Source of the DNA: an uncultured Rhodopila sp.
GTDB lineage: Bacteria; Pseudomonadota; Alphaproteobacteria; Acetobacterales; Acetobacteraceae
DNA length: 64,000 bases
Direction of reading: 5' to 3'
Assembly (NCBI GenBank): GCA_903932145.1
Contig: CAIZFE010000069.1
Span: 16,462 to 80,461 of the forward strand
Positions 7,584-16,942 of the stretch are shown here, in pieces; position 1 is the stretch's first letter, and the number at the start of each line of letters is the position of its first letter. The notes under the pieces are model-generated. The model was not told the origin of the DNA. It did not search any database and was given only the letters and a program-made list of their open reading frames with translations. Both the position numbers and the translations under genes were made by a program.

Positions 7584-9770
7584 TCATGCATCCTCGCCCA
7601 TGTTCAGCCGTTTGAAAATCGCCACCTTCACGACATCCAAAGCAAAGGCAAAAACGGCCGCCGCGGCCAGAACAGCGACGATGACGGGGAAGGCAAGCGG
7701 CTCCATCAGAATACCGTATGTCGCCAGCGTTCCGATGATGCCGATATCGACAACGGATGAGGCCATCATCCAGGCGCTGGGGCGCGAACTCCACACCCGC
7801 CGGCGTTCCCGGACAACGTAGAGAACGGCCTGGCCGCTGAACACCAGGACAATGGCCGCCAGTGTTCGGAGCGTGCCGATATCGAGGCCAAGGCGGAATT
7901 TCCCGATGGCCAGGACACTGCTGCAAAACATCAGATTGAAGGCGGCCATGACGATGCCCGCGATCGTGAGGTTATCGATCCGCCAGGCATTGGGTTTTGC
8001 TGAAGCCTGGACATTGTCGGTCGTCGCAGACATTGCCAGGAAGTCGCCCGTCGTCATCAGGACAACCATCAGCATCGGGGTCAGGATGGCGTGGCCCGTC
8101 ATGACCAGGCCGATTGTCAGAAACAGAAGCTGATCGATCTTCCGGGTCACGGATCGCAGTGTGTAGGTCAGAATCCGCTGGAAGGTGATCCGGCCCTCCC
8201 TGACCGCCGTCACGATGCCGCCCAGACCGGGTTCGGTCAGCACAATGCCCGCGGCTGATTTGGCAACGTCTGTCGCGGTGAACACGGCAATGCCCATCTG
8301 CGCCTGGCGCAGCGCCGGCGCGTCGTTGGCGCCATCGCCGCACATGCCAACGACGTGGCCGGCGGCCTGAAATGCCTTTACGATGTGATATTTGTCCTCC
8401 GGCAGGATGCCCGCGAACACCGAGAACTGGTCGGGCAGCACACGCTCCGGAACCGGCCCCGGCGGGCAGATCGCGCCGGACAGTCCGACGGCGCGTGCCA
8501 CCACGCCAGCGGTGACCGGTGCGTCGCCAGTCACCATGACCGTATGCACGCCCATCTTATGCAATTCCGCGATCAGTTCGGCCGAGTCGGATCGGGGCGG
8601 ATCACTCAGTGCGATCAATCCGGCGAGCCGCATGTCCCCGGACGGTCCCACCGCGACCGCCAGAACCCGAAAACCCTGAGCCCCGAGTTCGGCAACAGAG
8701 GCGGTGGCCTCCGGCGATGGTGGCGCAAGATCGCTCACCTTCGCGAACGCACCTTTTGCGATATGTAATGCTTGGCCGTCTTTCGTTGTTGCAATCGCCT
8801 CTGACATCTTGTTCGCCGGATCGAATGGCACGAACCGTTGCAATACCGGCAGATTATCGGGCGGCACGGACGGCGCAGCGGCGCGAATGGCGGCATCAAC
8901 TGGATCTTGCCCCCCTTCGGAACTCGCCATCGCGGCCAAGGCCAGCACCCGCTGTTCGTCGAATCCCGGCATCGGCCGTATCGCGGTGACCGCCAGTTCG
9001 TTCTGCGTCAGGGTCCCGGTCTTATCGACACACAGGACGCTCATTGATGCCGCTTCGTCGACCGCGGACAGGCGCGTCGGCAGGACTCCACGTCTGGCGA
9101 GCGCACGGGCACCGAGCGTGCTGGCGAGGGTAAAGGTGGCCGGTAGTGCAACGGGAATGGCGGCCAGGATCGCTGTCAGCATCAAAGGAATGATCTCGGC
9201 GACGGACATGCCAAGAACGGCCGCGTAGCCAACCTGAATAATAACGATCGTGCCGTTGAAGATCGCCAGGTTACGCACAACGCGGAGCACGGCTTGTTGC
9301 TGCGAACTGGGCACCCGGGCGGTGCGGATAAGCTCCGCCGTGCGGCCGAACTTGGTCCGAATGCCGGTCGCCGTGACCTCCGCGACCGCTTCGCCCCGCC
9401 GAACCAGCGCGCCTGCATAGGTGTTGCTGTTTGGCCCGGCCTCGGTCGGCAGGGATTCCCCGGTCAGCGTGGACTGGTCGAGCAGGACGTCCCCGTCGAT
9501 GAGGCGAACGTCGGCGCCGACGATGCCGCCCAGAGATAGCTTGATGACGTCGCCCGGCACTAAGGCGGCGACCGGAACCGTAGTCCATCTTCCGTCGCGC
9601 CGAACCGATGCGGACAGCGCGAGGCGCGATTTCAGGGCGTCCAGGGTTGCCTGCGCTCTCACTTCCTGGAACAGGCCGAGCCCGGCGTTGAATACCAGAA
9701 GGGTGGCGATGACGGCGGCCTCGATGGTTTCGCCTAAAACGATCTGTAGGACGATGGCGGCTTCGAGCAT
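7584..9770 (-). CDS. Plasma-membrane proton-type P-type ATPase, N-terminus interrupted
   Basis: A P3A-like ATPase expected to expel protons using ATP. The open part from the first ATG (9770) encodes 728 residues with LTGES (about 103), CVDKTGTLTQNE (about 247), MCGDGANDAPAL (about 480) and a C-terminal helix block. Family members are roughly 80 residues longer. The missing actuator start is encoded directly upstream in the same frame (GLSTDEARRRLDECGPNA, APIPCMLEA), yet between the in-frame stop at 9977-9975 and 9770 there is no ATG, GTG or TTG. An adjacent frame supplies a plausible start up to an A6 tract near 9940, so a one-base frameshift (real, programmed or a sequencing error) probably separates the true start, near 9978, from the body. 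Confidence 0.75.
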   Translation of the reverse strand: MLEAAIVLQIVLGETIEAAVIATLLVFNAGLGLFQEVRAQATLDALKSRLALSASVRRDGRWTTVPVAALVPGDVIKLSLGGIVGADVRLIDGDVLLDQSTLTGESLPTEAGPNSNTYAGALVRRGEAVAEVTATGIRTKFGRTAELIRTARVPSSQQQAVLRVVRNLAIFNGTIVIIQVGYAAVLGMSVAEIIPLMLTAILAAIPVALPATFTLASTLGARALARRGVLPTRLSAVDEAASMSVLCVDKTGTLTQNELAVTAIRPMPGFDEQRVLALAAMASSEGGQDPVDAAIRAAAPSVPPDNLPVLQRFVPFDPANKMSEAIATTKDGQALHIAKGAFAKVSDLAPPSPEATASVAELGAQGFRVLAVAVGPSGDMRLAGLIALSDPPRSDSAELIAELHKMGVHTVMVTGDAPVTAGVVARAVGLSGAICPPGPVPERVLPDQFSVFAGILPEDKYHIVKAFQAAGHVVGMCGDGANDAPALRQAQMGIAVFTATDVAKSAAGIVLTEPGLGGIVTAVREGRITFQRILTYTLRSVTRKIDQLLFLTIGLVMTGHAILTPMLMVVLMTTGDFLAMSATTDNVQASAKPNAWRIDNLTIAGIVMAAFNLMFCSSVLAIGKFRLGLDIGTLRTLAAIVLVFSGQAVLYVVRERRRVWSSRPSAWMMASSVVDIGIIGTLATYGILMEPLAFPVIVAVLAAAAVFAFALDVVKVAIFKRLNMGEDA

Positions 9771-9978
9771 GCAAGGAATCGGCGCGATGAATTTGCCGAG
9801 CGCCAGGCGCCATAGATCCGGCGTGGCGTCGGGCGTGGCGTTGGGGCCGCATTCATCCAGTCGCCGTCTGGCCTCATCGGTGGAAAGGCCGTTCGGTAAT
9901 AGGGACAGGATGATGGCACCTTGTTGCGAAAGCAGTTTTTTGCTCGGTGGGCAGTTCAGCCGAGAGCACGGGCGTCAA

Positions 9979-10525
9979 TGCGAGATGGGGAGACTTCTAT
10001 GGATTGGAAAGAACTGAATTGGTCGCCAGCGCCCGAAGCATGGAGCGCAACCAACCATGCTGGCAATCCGACCACCAGGTTGAGGAGCCAGGCCCGGCGG
10101 CAGCGTCGTCAATGTGGTCGGCGGCGCAACCACCGTGGCGAGCAAAATGACGATGATCGGCAGGAAAAGCCGCACGCCGGGACAGTTCCTTGCCGGGTCC
10201 TGATCGAGGTTCGGACCCACTCTCGGGACGCTGCTCTCGTCGCCGGTTTACGTGACCAGATCGGGGCCGCATTGCGGCGCAGCGCGGAGTTTGAAGCGTC
10301 ACACATCCCGGCCAAAGTCAGCGGTGGAGCGGCCGCGCTTGAGGGCAGGGCGAAAAGCTGGTGGGAGTATAGGATCCGAGGTCGCCAATCACCTGATTGT
10401 CGGCGGCTGACCAACACAACGAACCGCAGGCGCGAGGTGCCTGCAAACCAGAACCGGGGATCGCTTTTCCCGGAGCAGACCGAGCGCGGCGGCCGGGCGG
10501 CACATCCGGGTCCGCTTCATCCGGC
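9979..10525. other. Intergenic stretch without a convincing gene
   Basis: This 547-base gap lies between the P-type ATPase start region and the end of the GntR gene, both on the minus strand. Several short frames exist. One on the minus strand (10220 to 9975) carries a hydrophobic segment LFLPIIVILLATVV followed by proline-rich sequence, but it has no recognisable family and composition is uneven. It could be a degraded small membrane protein. I see no tRNA, repeat or clear terminator here. Confidence 0.4.
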
Positions 10526-11197
10526 TCAGGAAAGGTCGTCGACGATCAGGTGCGGATGGCGTTGCGCCAACGTTCCGGCGATGCGCAACACCTCGCGCAT
10601 ATGCGTTCGGATCGCGTCCTCCGCCCGCCCGGGGTCGCGGGCGACGACCGCGGCCAGGATCGCTTCGTGTTGTTCGATCAGCACGTCCACCGGGGTCACC
10701 GCCGGCAGGCTGAGGAACCGTATGCGATCGAACTGTGCCTTCTCCCGCTCGATGATGGCCCAGACCCCCACCAGCGCCGCCCCCTCGGCAAATCCGCGAT
10801 GAAATGCGTCGTCCAGATGGGTGAAGGCCTCGGGATCGTCGCGTGCGGCGGCCTGTCCGGCCAAAGATGCCTGCAACGCGGCGCGGACCCCTTCGGGAAT
10901 CCCCCGTTCGGCGGCGCGTCGGACGATCGCCAACTCCAGCGCCTCGCGCACCAGCCGCGCTTCGTCCATCGCCCGCAACGAAATGCGCGTAACGAAGCTG
11001 CCGCGCTGCGGCCGCACCTCAATCAGGCCGTCGTTCACCAGGCGGATCAGCGCCTCCCGCACCGGCGCACGGCTGGTGCCGAATTGGTGTGCGAGTTCGT
11101 TCTCGGACAGTTTCGTGCCCGGCATCAATCGCAGCGCGACGATGTCCTGGCGAAGCCGCGCGTAGATCGGACGAAGAATCGGGGCTTCAAACGGCAT
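10526..11197 (-). CDS. GntR-family (FCD/FadR subfamily) transcriptional regulator of the hexuronate locus
   Basis: A 223-residue regulator with an N-terminal winged helix-turn-helix (GTKLSENELAHQFGTSRAPV, about residues 27-46) and an all-helical FCD ligand-binding domain whose metal/ligand residues include HLDDAFHRG and the later EQHEAI and RTHMREV histidines. It is the last gene of the TRAP operon, starting one base after the dctQM stop. The position beside uxuB/uxuA suggests it represses uptake and catabolism of hexuronates until a uronate or its derivative binds, as UxuR/ExuR do. A matching palindrome lies in the divergent promoter region at 14150-14161. The effector is inferred. Confidence 0.85.
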   Translation of the reverse strand: MPFEAPILRPIYARLRQDIVALRLMPGTKLSENELAHQFGTSRAPVREALIRLVNDGLIEVRPQRGSFVTRISLRAMDEARLVREALELAIVRRAAERGIPEGVRAALQASLAGQAAARDDPEAFTHLDDAFHRGFAEGAALVGVWAIIEREKAQFDRIRFLSLPAVTPVDVLIEQHEAILAAVVARDPGRAEDAIRTHMREVLRIAGTLAQRHPHLIVDDLS

Positions 11198-11198
11198 C

Positions 11199-13049
11199 CT
11201 AAAGAAAGCCCGTCGAGATCCAGGGGATCAGCGCGATCAACAGCAGCGCGACGAACAACGCCCCAAGGTGCGGCCACACCGAACGGATCGCCACGTCGGG
11301 GGATACCCGGCCGATGGCGCACGCCAGGTAGAACCCCACACCAAACGGCGGCGTGAACAAGCCGAACCCCATCGCGAACACCGCCACCATCGCGTAGTGC
11401 ACCGGATTGACCCCCATTTGGGCGGCGATCGGAAACAGCAGCGGTCCGAACAGCACGATGGCCGGCACGCCTTCCAGCACGCTGCCCAGAACGATAAAGG
11501 CCAGTGCCGAAACAAGCAGGAAGCCCGTCTTGCCGCCCGGCACCACCGCCATCAGCTCGACCAGCTGGTGCGAGAAACCCGACTGCGTCAACGCCCAGGC
11601 CATCGCGGTCGCCGCACCGACCACCAACAGGATCGCCCCGGACAGCGAGGCGGTCTCCACCAGGATCGGATAGATGCGGCGCCAGTCAAACTGGCGATAA
11701 ATGAAGACCCCAACCGCGACCGTGTAGAGCACACCGATGGTGGACACCTCGGTCGCCGTCGCGACCCCATCCACAACGGCGGAGCGGATGACGACCGGCA
11801 GCCCCAGTCCGGGAATCGCGATCACCAGCAACCGGCCCACCTGTCGCCAGGTAAAGCGCGGCGCCTGCGAGACGTCCTCGGTCCGCGTCTGCCAGAACAC
11901 CACGACCGCCAGCGCGATCATGCCCACCACGGCCGGCAACAGGCCGCCGGTGAACAACGCGGCAATCGACACGCCCGTCACCGACCCGACCGTGATCAGC
12001 ACGATGCTGGGCGGGATCGTCTCCGACATCACCGCCGAGGCTGACAGCAGGGAGGTCAGGTTTCCCGCTTTGTTGCCGCGCTTGAGCATGGCCGGAAACA
12101 GCGCCGGCGCGACGGCGGCCATATCGGCGGCCTTGGCGCCGGAAATGCCGGACACGAGATACATCGCCCCGAGCAGCACATATTGCAGGCCGCCGCGCTT
12201 GTGTCCGATCAGCGAGACCAGGAACGCGATCATCCGCGTCGCCAAACCCGCGACCTCGATCAGCGCGCCCAGGAGCACGAACATCGGCACGGCCAGCAGG
12301 ATCAGGTGCGACATGCCCTCATCCATCCGGCTGGGCACGATCGACACCGGGATGGAGGTGGCGAAGGCGATGAAACCGGTGGTGCCGAGCATGAAAGCGA
12401 AGGCGATCGGGACGCCGATCATCATCGCGGCGGCCACGAACACCACGAAGAACAGCAACAGATTGGCGTTGCCCATGTCCTCCAGGTCGTCGGCGAACCA
12501 CAACAGCACGGCCACGACGGCACTGACCACGGCCACCGCGGCCAGGATCTGCCGCCAGTTGGTCAGCAGCAGCATATTGCGCAGTGCTGTCAGCAGCATC
12601 AGCACCATGCCAACGCCGATCGCCGCGCCGCGATACCCCTCGGAGATTTCCAGCACCGGACTCAACCCGGCGCGCAGTTCGTCATAATGCTCGTAGCAGG
12701 GCGAGATCAGCGCCAGCAGCACCGCGCAGATCAGCATCAGCGCCACCGCATCCAGCCAGGCTCGGCGTTCCGGGTCCATGCCGCGCACGAAGGCGGTCAG
12801 GCGCATGTGCTCGCCACGCCGTAATGCGACCACCGCGCCCAGCGACGCCAGCCAGATGAACAGCAGCGAGCCAAGCTCATCCGACCAGGGAAACGGGCTG
12901 TCGAAGACATAGCGCGCGGTGGTGCCACCGCCGAGCAGCACCACCTCGGCAACGACCAGGCAGGCGGCAATCGCCTCCACGGTGGAGAAGATCGCCCGGT
13001 CGGCCGCACGCAGCCAACCGCGGGTGAATTCCGGCGCCTTGGTGTTCAT
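11199..13049 (-). CDS. TRAP transporter, fused small and large membrane subunits (DctQM)
   Basis: A 616-residue inner-membrane protein. Residues about 1-190 form a DctQ-like four-helix domain (PFPWSDELGSLLFIWLASLG is the usual DctQ signature). After a linker helix the rest is a DctM-like large subunit with many helices (MIGVPIAFAFMLGTTGF, SGISGAKAADMAAVAPAL, SETIPPSIVLI, TPPFGVGFYLACA). It uses a cation gradient to import the solute delivered by DctP. The ATG at 13049 was chosen over upstream in-frame starts because it is preceded by GAGGCAGGCGG and lies 17 bases after the dctP stop. Fusion of Q and M is common in this family. Substrate is probably a hexuronate, from the neighbours. Confidence 0.9.
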   Translation of the reverse strand: MNTKAPEFTRGWLRAADRAIFSTVEAIAACLVVAEVVLLGGGTTARYVFDSPFPWSDELGSLLFIWLASLGAVVALRRGEHMRLTAFVRGMDPERRAWLDAVALMLICAVLLALISPCYEHYDELRAGLSPVLEISEGYRGAAIGVGMVLMLLTALRNMLLLTNWRQILAAVAVVSAVVAVLLWFADDLEDMGNANLLLFFVVFVAAAMMIGVPIAFAFMLGTTGFIAFATSIPVSIVPSRMDEGMSHLILLAVPMFVLLGALIEVAGLATRMIAFLVSLIGHKRGGLQYVLLGAMYLVSGISGAKAADMAAVAPALFPAMLKRGNKAGNLTSLLSASAVMSETIPPSIVLITVGSVTGVSIAALFTGGLLPAVVGMIALAVVVFWQTRTEDVSQAPRFTWRQVGRLLVIAIPGLGLPVVIRSAVVDGVATATEVSTIGVLYTVAVGVFIYRQFDWRRIYPILVETASLSGAILLVVGAATAMAWALTQSGFSHQLVELMAVVPGGKTGFLLVSALAFIVLGSVLEGVPAIVLFGPLLFPIAAQMGVNPVHYAMVAVFAMGFGLFTPPFGVGFYLACAIGRVSPDVAIRSVWPHLGALFVALLLIALIPWISTGFL

Positions 13050-13066
13050 CCGCCTGCCTCTTGCGA

Positions 13067-14071
13067 TCAGAGCGAGCCGGTGTACTGCTCCATCAGCCCC
13101 CAGGCCTGATCGCCGAACTTGCCGCGCCATTCAGTATAGAAACCGGCGGCCTTCAGCGCCTCACGGAACGGAGCCTTGTCGGGGTTGTTGATGATGACGC
13201 CGGCCTTGGTCAGCGAGGCGGCCAGATCGACGTTCAGTTGCGCGATGTCGGCGCGCTGGCTTGTGGCGGCCTCACCCAACCGCTTCGTCATGACGTCGCG
13301 GATGTCTTCCGGTATCGACAGCCATTTCTTCTGGTTGGCGAAGATGTGGTGGCCGTCCCAGATATGGCCGGTCAGGGCGATGTATTTCTGCACTTCGTAC
13401 AGCTTTGCGCTGTTGATCAGGGCGAGGGGGTTCTCCTGCCCATCGACCACATGGGTCTGCAGCGCGGCGTAAAGTTCGCCGAAATTGATCGCGGTGGGGG
13501 CGGCGCCCAGCGCCTTGAAAGCGGTGACCCAAAGCTGGTTGCCGGGGACGCGGATCTTGAAGCCCTTCAGATCGTCTGGCCCATTGATCGGCTTGGCGCC
13601 GGAGGTAATGTTGCGATAGCCATTATCGAGCATCTTCGGCATCACGACCAGACCGACATCCGGGAACCGCGCGCGGACATGGTCGCCGAGTGAGCCGTCC
13701 ATGGCGGCCCAGACTTTGTCGTAGCTGGCGAAGGCGAAGGCCACGCAGTTGATGCTGGCGACCGGCACGACGGTCTGGTTGGCGCCCGAGGTGGACATGA
13801 AATCCAGCGCGCCGCTGCGGGTCTGGTTGAACATGTCGGGCTCGCTACCAAGCTGGCTGGCGGGATAGACCTGTAGGTCCACGGCGCCGCTGGTGTCGGC
13901 CGCAATGGCCTTGGCCGCGTCGGTGATGCGCGTCACGCCGGGGTGATCGGCCGGGAACGCGGTGCCGTAGCGCAGCTTGAATTTGGCGCCGGCCGCGAGG
14001 GCAGGGCGGGCGAGCAGGGCGGTCGCGGTGAGTCCGGCGGTGAAGCCGCGCCTGGTTGTGACGTTGGTCAT
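13067..14071 (-). CDS. TRAP transporter solute-binding protein (DctP family)
   Basis: A 334-residue periplasmic binding protein. The N-terminus TTRRGFTAGLTATALLARPALA looks like a Tat-type signal ending in ALA around residue 26. The body shows DctP hallmarks: YGTAFPADHPG, the VYPASQLG segment, and KGFKIRVPGNQLW containing the conserved Arg that pairs with the substrate carboxylate, then NFGELYAALQTHVVDGQENP. It should bind an organic or sugar acid and deliver it to the DctQM protein encoded next. As first gene of the minus-strand operon it shares a promoter region of 133 bases with divergent uxuB, consistent with a uronate ligand. Confidence 0.9.
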   Translation of the reverse strand: MTNVTTRRGFTAGLTATALLARPALAAGAKFKLRYGTAFPADHPGVTRITDAAKAIAADTSGAVDLQVYPASQLGSEPDMFNQTRSGALDFMSTSGANQTVVPVASINCVAFAFASYDKVWAAMDGSLGDHVRARFPDVGLVVMPKMLDNGYRNITSGAKPINGPDDLKGFKIRVPGNQLWVTAFKALGAAPTAINFGELYAALQTHVVDGQENPLALINSAKLYEVQKYIALTGHIWDGHHIFANQKKWLSIPEDIRDVMTKRLGEAATSQRADIAQLNVDLAASLTKAGVIINNPDKAPFREALKAAGFYTEWRGKFGDQAWGLMEQYTGSL

Positions 14072-14149
14072 GATGTTTCCTCCGATCCGATATGGTCTCG
14101 CCGGCCTGCGTTTGGCTTGCGACCGGATGGGCCGGCGTGTTACCGGTTT

Positions 14150-14161
14150 CTAGTCGACTAG
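14150..14161. promoter_or_regulatory. Perfect palindrome CTAGTCGACTAG, candidate GntR operator
   Basis: The 12-base perfect palindrome sits between divergent dctP (start 14071) and uxuB (start 14205). Its core AGTCGACT fits the FadR/GntR operator pattern GT-M-K-AC. A degenerate half copy (AGTCGATCA) follows directly. The GntR regulator encoded at the end of the adjacent operon is the obvious candidate ligand, and one site here could control both directions. Confidence 0.6.
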
Positions 14162-14204
14162 TCGATCAGTTTGTGCGGGGAAAATTCAAAATGGGACTCT
14201 TGGC

Positions 14205-15665
14205 ATGACACTGCGCCGCCTTTCGTCGGCGACGCTGTCCGCGGTTCGCCCCGGGGTTGTGCAGCCCGGGTATGAGCGCGATCGCGTCGGCGTTGGCATC
14301 GTCCATCTCGGACTCGGTGCCTTTGTGCGCGCCCATCTGGCAACCTACACCGATGATGTCCTGGCGCTGGAGCCCGGGGATTGGGGCATCGCCGGCGTTA
14401 GCCTGCGCCACCCGGATCAGCGCGATCGGTTGGCCCCGCAGAGCGGACTTTACACCGCCTTGCAGCGGGACAGCGGCGGTATCAGTGCCCGCATCGTCGG
14501 CTGTCTGCGTGAGCAGTTGGTCGCGCCGGAGGACCCGGAGGCCGTCGTGGCGCGCATGGCCGACGCGGCCACGCGCATCGTCAGCCTGACGGTCACCGAG
14601 AAGGGCTATGGCCACGATCCCGCAACCGGTCGCCTTGATGTCGTGCATCCGGACATCGCCGATGATGTGCGGAACCCTGCCGCGCCCCGTTCCGCCGTCG
14701 GGTTCCTGGTCGCGGCGCTGGCGCGGCGACGCCACGCCGGGTTGGCGCCGTTCACCGTGCTATGCTGCGACAATCTGCCGCATAACGGTCGCCTGCTGGC
14801 GGGATTGGTGCGCGACTTTGCCGCATTGCGCGACGACCGCCTGTCCGCCTGGATCGACGCGAACGGCGCGTTCCCCTGTACCATGGTGGACCGGATCGTC
14901 CCGGCAACCACGGACGCCGACCTGGCCGCCGCCGCGGATGCGATCGGCCTGACCGACGCCGCACCCTTGGTGCATGAACCATTTCGTCAGTTCGTCATTG
15001 AGGACTCGTTCGTGGACGGCGCGCGCCCGGCCTGGGAGCGCGTTGGCGCCGAACCCGTCAGCGATGTCGCGCCATACGAACACATGAAACTGCGGCTTTT
15101 GAACGGGGCGCATTCGGCGCTGGCCTATCTCGGCTACCTCGCCGGGCACGAGACGATCGCCGACACCATGGCCGACCCGGTGCTGGCGGCGTATGTGGCC
15201 GCATTGTGGGAGCATGAGATCATTCCGGTCGTGCCCGCCCCGCCCGGCGCCGATTTGCGCGACTACGCCGCCAGCCTGTCGGCCCGGTTCCGTAACACCG
15301 CCATCCGGCACCGAACGTGGCAGATCGCGATGGACGGCTCGCAGAAGCTGCCGCAGCGGCTGTTGTCCACCATCCGCGAACGGCTGAGCCGAGGTTTACC
15401 GATCCCGCGTCTGGCCATGGCCGTCGCCGCCTGGATGGTTTACGTCGGCGGTGTTGATGAGGCTGGCCGGCCGATCGACGTGCGCGATCCGCTCGCCGCG
15501 CAGCTTCGCAAGGCGGCCGAGGACAACCGTATCCTTGATATGGAGGCCGTCTTCGGCACCGACCTGCCACGCTCCGATACATTCATTGCCGCGGTGACGC
15601 ACGCATACGGTCTGCTGCGAGCCGTCGGCGCACGCCGGGCACTCGCCAGCATGGGAGAATCGTAA
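14205..15665 (+). CDS. uxuB: Mannitol dehydrogenase-family oxidoreductase, probable D-fructuronate (mannonate) reductase
   Basis: A 486-residue long-chain polyol dehydrogenase. It has the N-terminal NAD-binding fold (VGIVHLGLGAFVRAHLATY), and the central LTVTEKGY and LCCDNLPHNG motifs. The C-terminal domain has the catalytic KLRLLNGAHSALAYLGYLAG with its Lys and Asn-x-x-His. In hexuronate catabolism this enzyme reduces D-fructuronate to D-mannonate with NADH. The adjacent uxuA, which uses mannonate, makes this the most likely role; mannitol or arabinitol oxidation is the alternative. The stop codon overlaps the uxuA start in TAATG, so the two are translationally coupled. Confidence 0.87.
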   Translation: MTLRRLSSATLSAVRPGVVQPGYERDRVGVGIVHLGLGAFVRAHLATYTDDVLALEPGDWGIAGVSLRHPDQRDRLAPQSGLYTALQRDSGGISARIVGCLREQLVAPEDPEAVVARMADAATRIVSLTVTEKGYGHDPATGRLDVVHPDIADDVRNPAAPRSAVGFLVAALARRRHAGLAPFTVLCCDNLPHNGRLLAGLVRDFAALRDDRLSAWIDANGAFPCTMVDRIVPATTDADLAAAADAIGLTDAAPLVHEPFRQFVIEDSFVDGARPAWERVGAEPVSDVAPYEHMKLRLLNGAHSALAYLGYLAGHETIADTMADPVLAAYVAALWEHEIIPVVPAPPGADLRDYAASLSARFRNTAIRHRTWQIAMDGSQKLPQRLLSTIRERLSRGLPIPRLAMAVAAWMVYVGGVDEAGRPIDVRDPLAAQLRKAAEDNRILDMEAVFGTDLPRSDTFIAAVTHAYGLLRAVGARRALASMGES

Positions 15666-16861
15666 TGGAACAAAGTTGGCGCTGGTTCGGTCCTGACGAC
15701 GTCGTGCCGTTGCGCGCGATTCGGCAAGCGGGCGCGCAAGGCGTCGTCACCGCCCTGCATCAAATCCCCTACGGCGTGGTCTGGCCCGTCGAAGACATCC
15801 GCGTCCGGCAAGCCCAGATTGAGGCCGATCCCTCGCTCGCCCTGCACTGGAATGTCGTCGAAAGCCTGCCGATCCACGAGCGGATCAAACTCGGCGAGGG
15901 CGACCTGACCGAATTGTTCGATAACTACCGGCAGTCGATGCGGAACCTCGCCGCATGCGGCGTTCGGACGATCTGCTACAACTTCATGCCGGTGGTGGAT
16001 TGGACCCGCACCGAACTGTATCACCCCTTGCCGGGCGGCGGCACGGCGCTGCGCTTCAATGCGCACCAATACGCCGCGTTTGACTGCTTCATGCTGCAAC
16101 GCCAAGGTGCCGAAGACGACCATCCAGCCGATGTCGTCGCGCATGCCCGTGTCTGGTTCGATGCCGCCTCGGACTCCGACAAGGCGATCTTGCTGTCGAG
16201 CATCATGGCCGGCCTGCCCGGAGCGTTCGACCGTTACGATATCCCGGCGCTGCGCGGCATGCTCGCGCGCTACAAGGACATCGACGGCACCGCCGTGCGC
16301 AAGAATCTCGCTCGGTTCCTGCGAGAAATCGTCCCGACCGCGGAAGAGTGCGGCATCCGCATGGCGATCCATCCCGACGATCCGCCGCGTCCGCTGATGG
16401 GCCTGCCGCGGATCGTTTCATGCGCCGATGACCTGACGTTTATCGTGAACGCGGCACGCTCGCCTTCGAACGGCATTACGCTGTGCACCGGCTCGCTCGG
16501 TGCCGGCGTGCAGAACGACGTGCCGGCGATCACGCGCCAATTCGCCGCCGACATTCATTTCGTGCATCTGCGCAACGTCGCCAAGGAACCGGACGGATCG
16601 TTCATGGAAGCCGAACACCTGTCGGGCGACACCGATTTGGTGGCGGTGATTGCGGCTGTGCTTGAGGAACAGCAGCGCCGTAAAGAGGCGAACCCGATGG
16701 ACTGGCGCATCCCGTTCCGCCCGGATCACGGGCACGAGCTGCTGGACGACGCCGGTAAACGCAGTTTCCCGGGCTATTCGGCGATCGGACGGCTGAAGGG
16801 ATTGGCGGAAATTCGCGGCGTGATGACGGCCATAGCGTCGCTGCGCGGACTGCCGGTCTGA
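15665..16861 (+). CDS. uxuA: Mannonate dehydratase
   Basis: A 398-residue enzyme of the UxuA family that dehydrates D-mannonate to 2-keto-3-deoxy-gluconate, using Mn2+ or Fe2+. It starts EQSWRWFGPDDVVPLRAIRQAGA and has WNVVESLPIHERIK, AIHPDDPPRPLMGLPRI, the metal-ligand Cys in TLCTGSLGAG, and the C-terminal FRPDHGHELLDD with Asp and His ligands. Length equals E. coli UxuA. The ATG overlaps the uxuB stop (TAATG). Together with the TRAP genes and the GntR regulator it forms a glucuronate/galacturonate uptake and breakdown locus that would feed the Entner-Doudoroff pathway; kdgK and kdgA are not in the window. Confidence 0.95.
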   Translation: MEQSWRWFGPDDVVPLRAIRQAGAQGVVTALHQIPYGVVWPVEDIRVRQAQIEADPSLALHWNVVESLPIHERIKLGEGDLTELFDNYRQSMRNLAACGVRTICYNFMPVVDWTRTELYHPLPGGGTALRFNAHQYAAFDCFMLQRQGAEDDHPADVVAHARVWFDAASDSDKAILLSSIMAGLPGAFDRYDIPALRGMLARYKDIDGTAVRKNLARFLREIVPTAEECGIRMAIHPDDPPRPLMGLPRIVSCADDLTFIVNAARSPSNGITLCTGSLGAGVQNDVPAITRQFAADIHFVHLRNVAKEPDGSFMEAEHLSGDTDLVAVIAAVLEEQQRRKEANPMDWRIPFRPDHGHELLDDAGKRSFPGYSAIGRLKGLAEIRGVMTAIASLRGLPV

Positions 16862-16942
16862 CGGCAGCCGCATGATAAAATTGTCCTGACCGCTTCAGCG
16901 CCAGTCCCGGTTATTGGGCGGTAAGCGGCCGGTCTCCTCTCC

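Noticed and set aside
10109..10417. Open frames of about 80-100 codons on the minus strand
   Set aside because: Arg/Ser-rich, overlapping in two frames, with no family resemblance and no ribosome site; likely non-coding.
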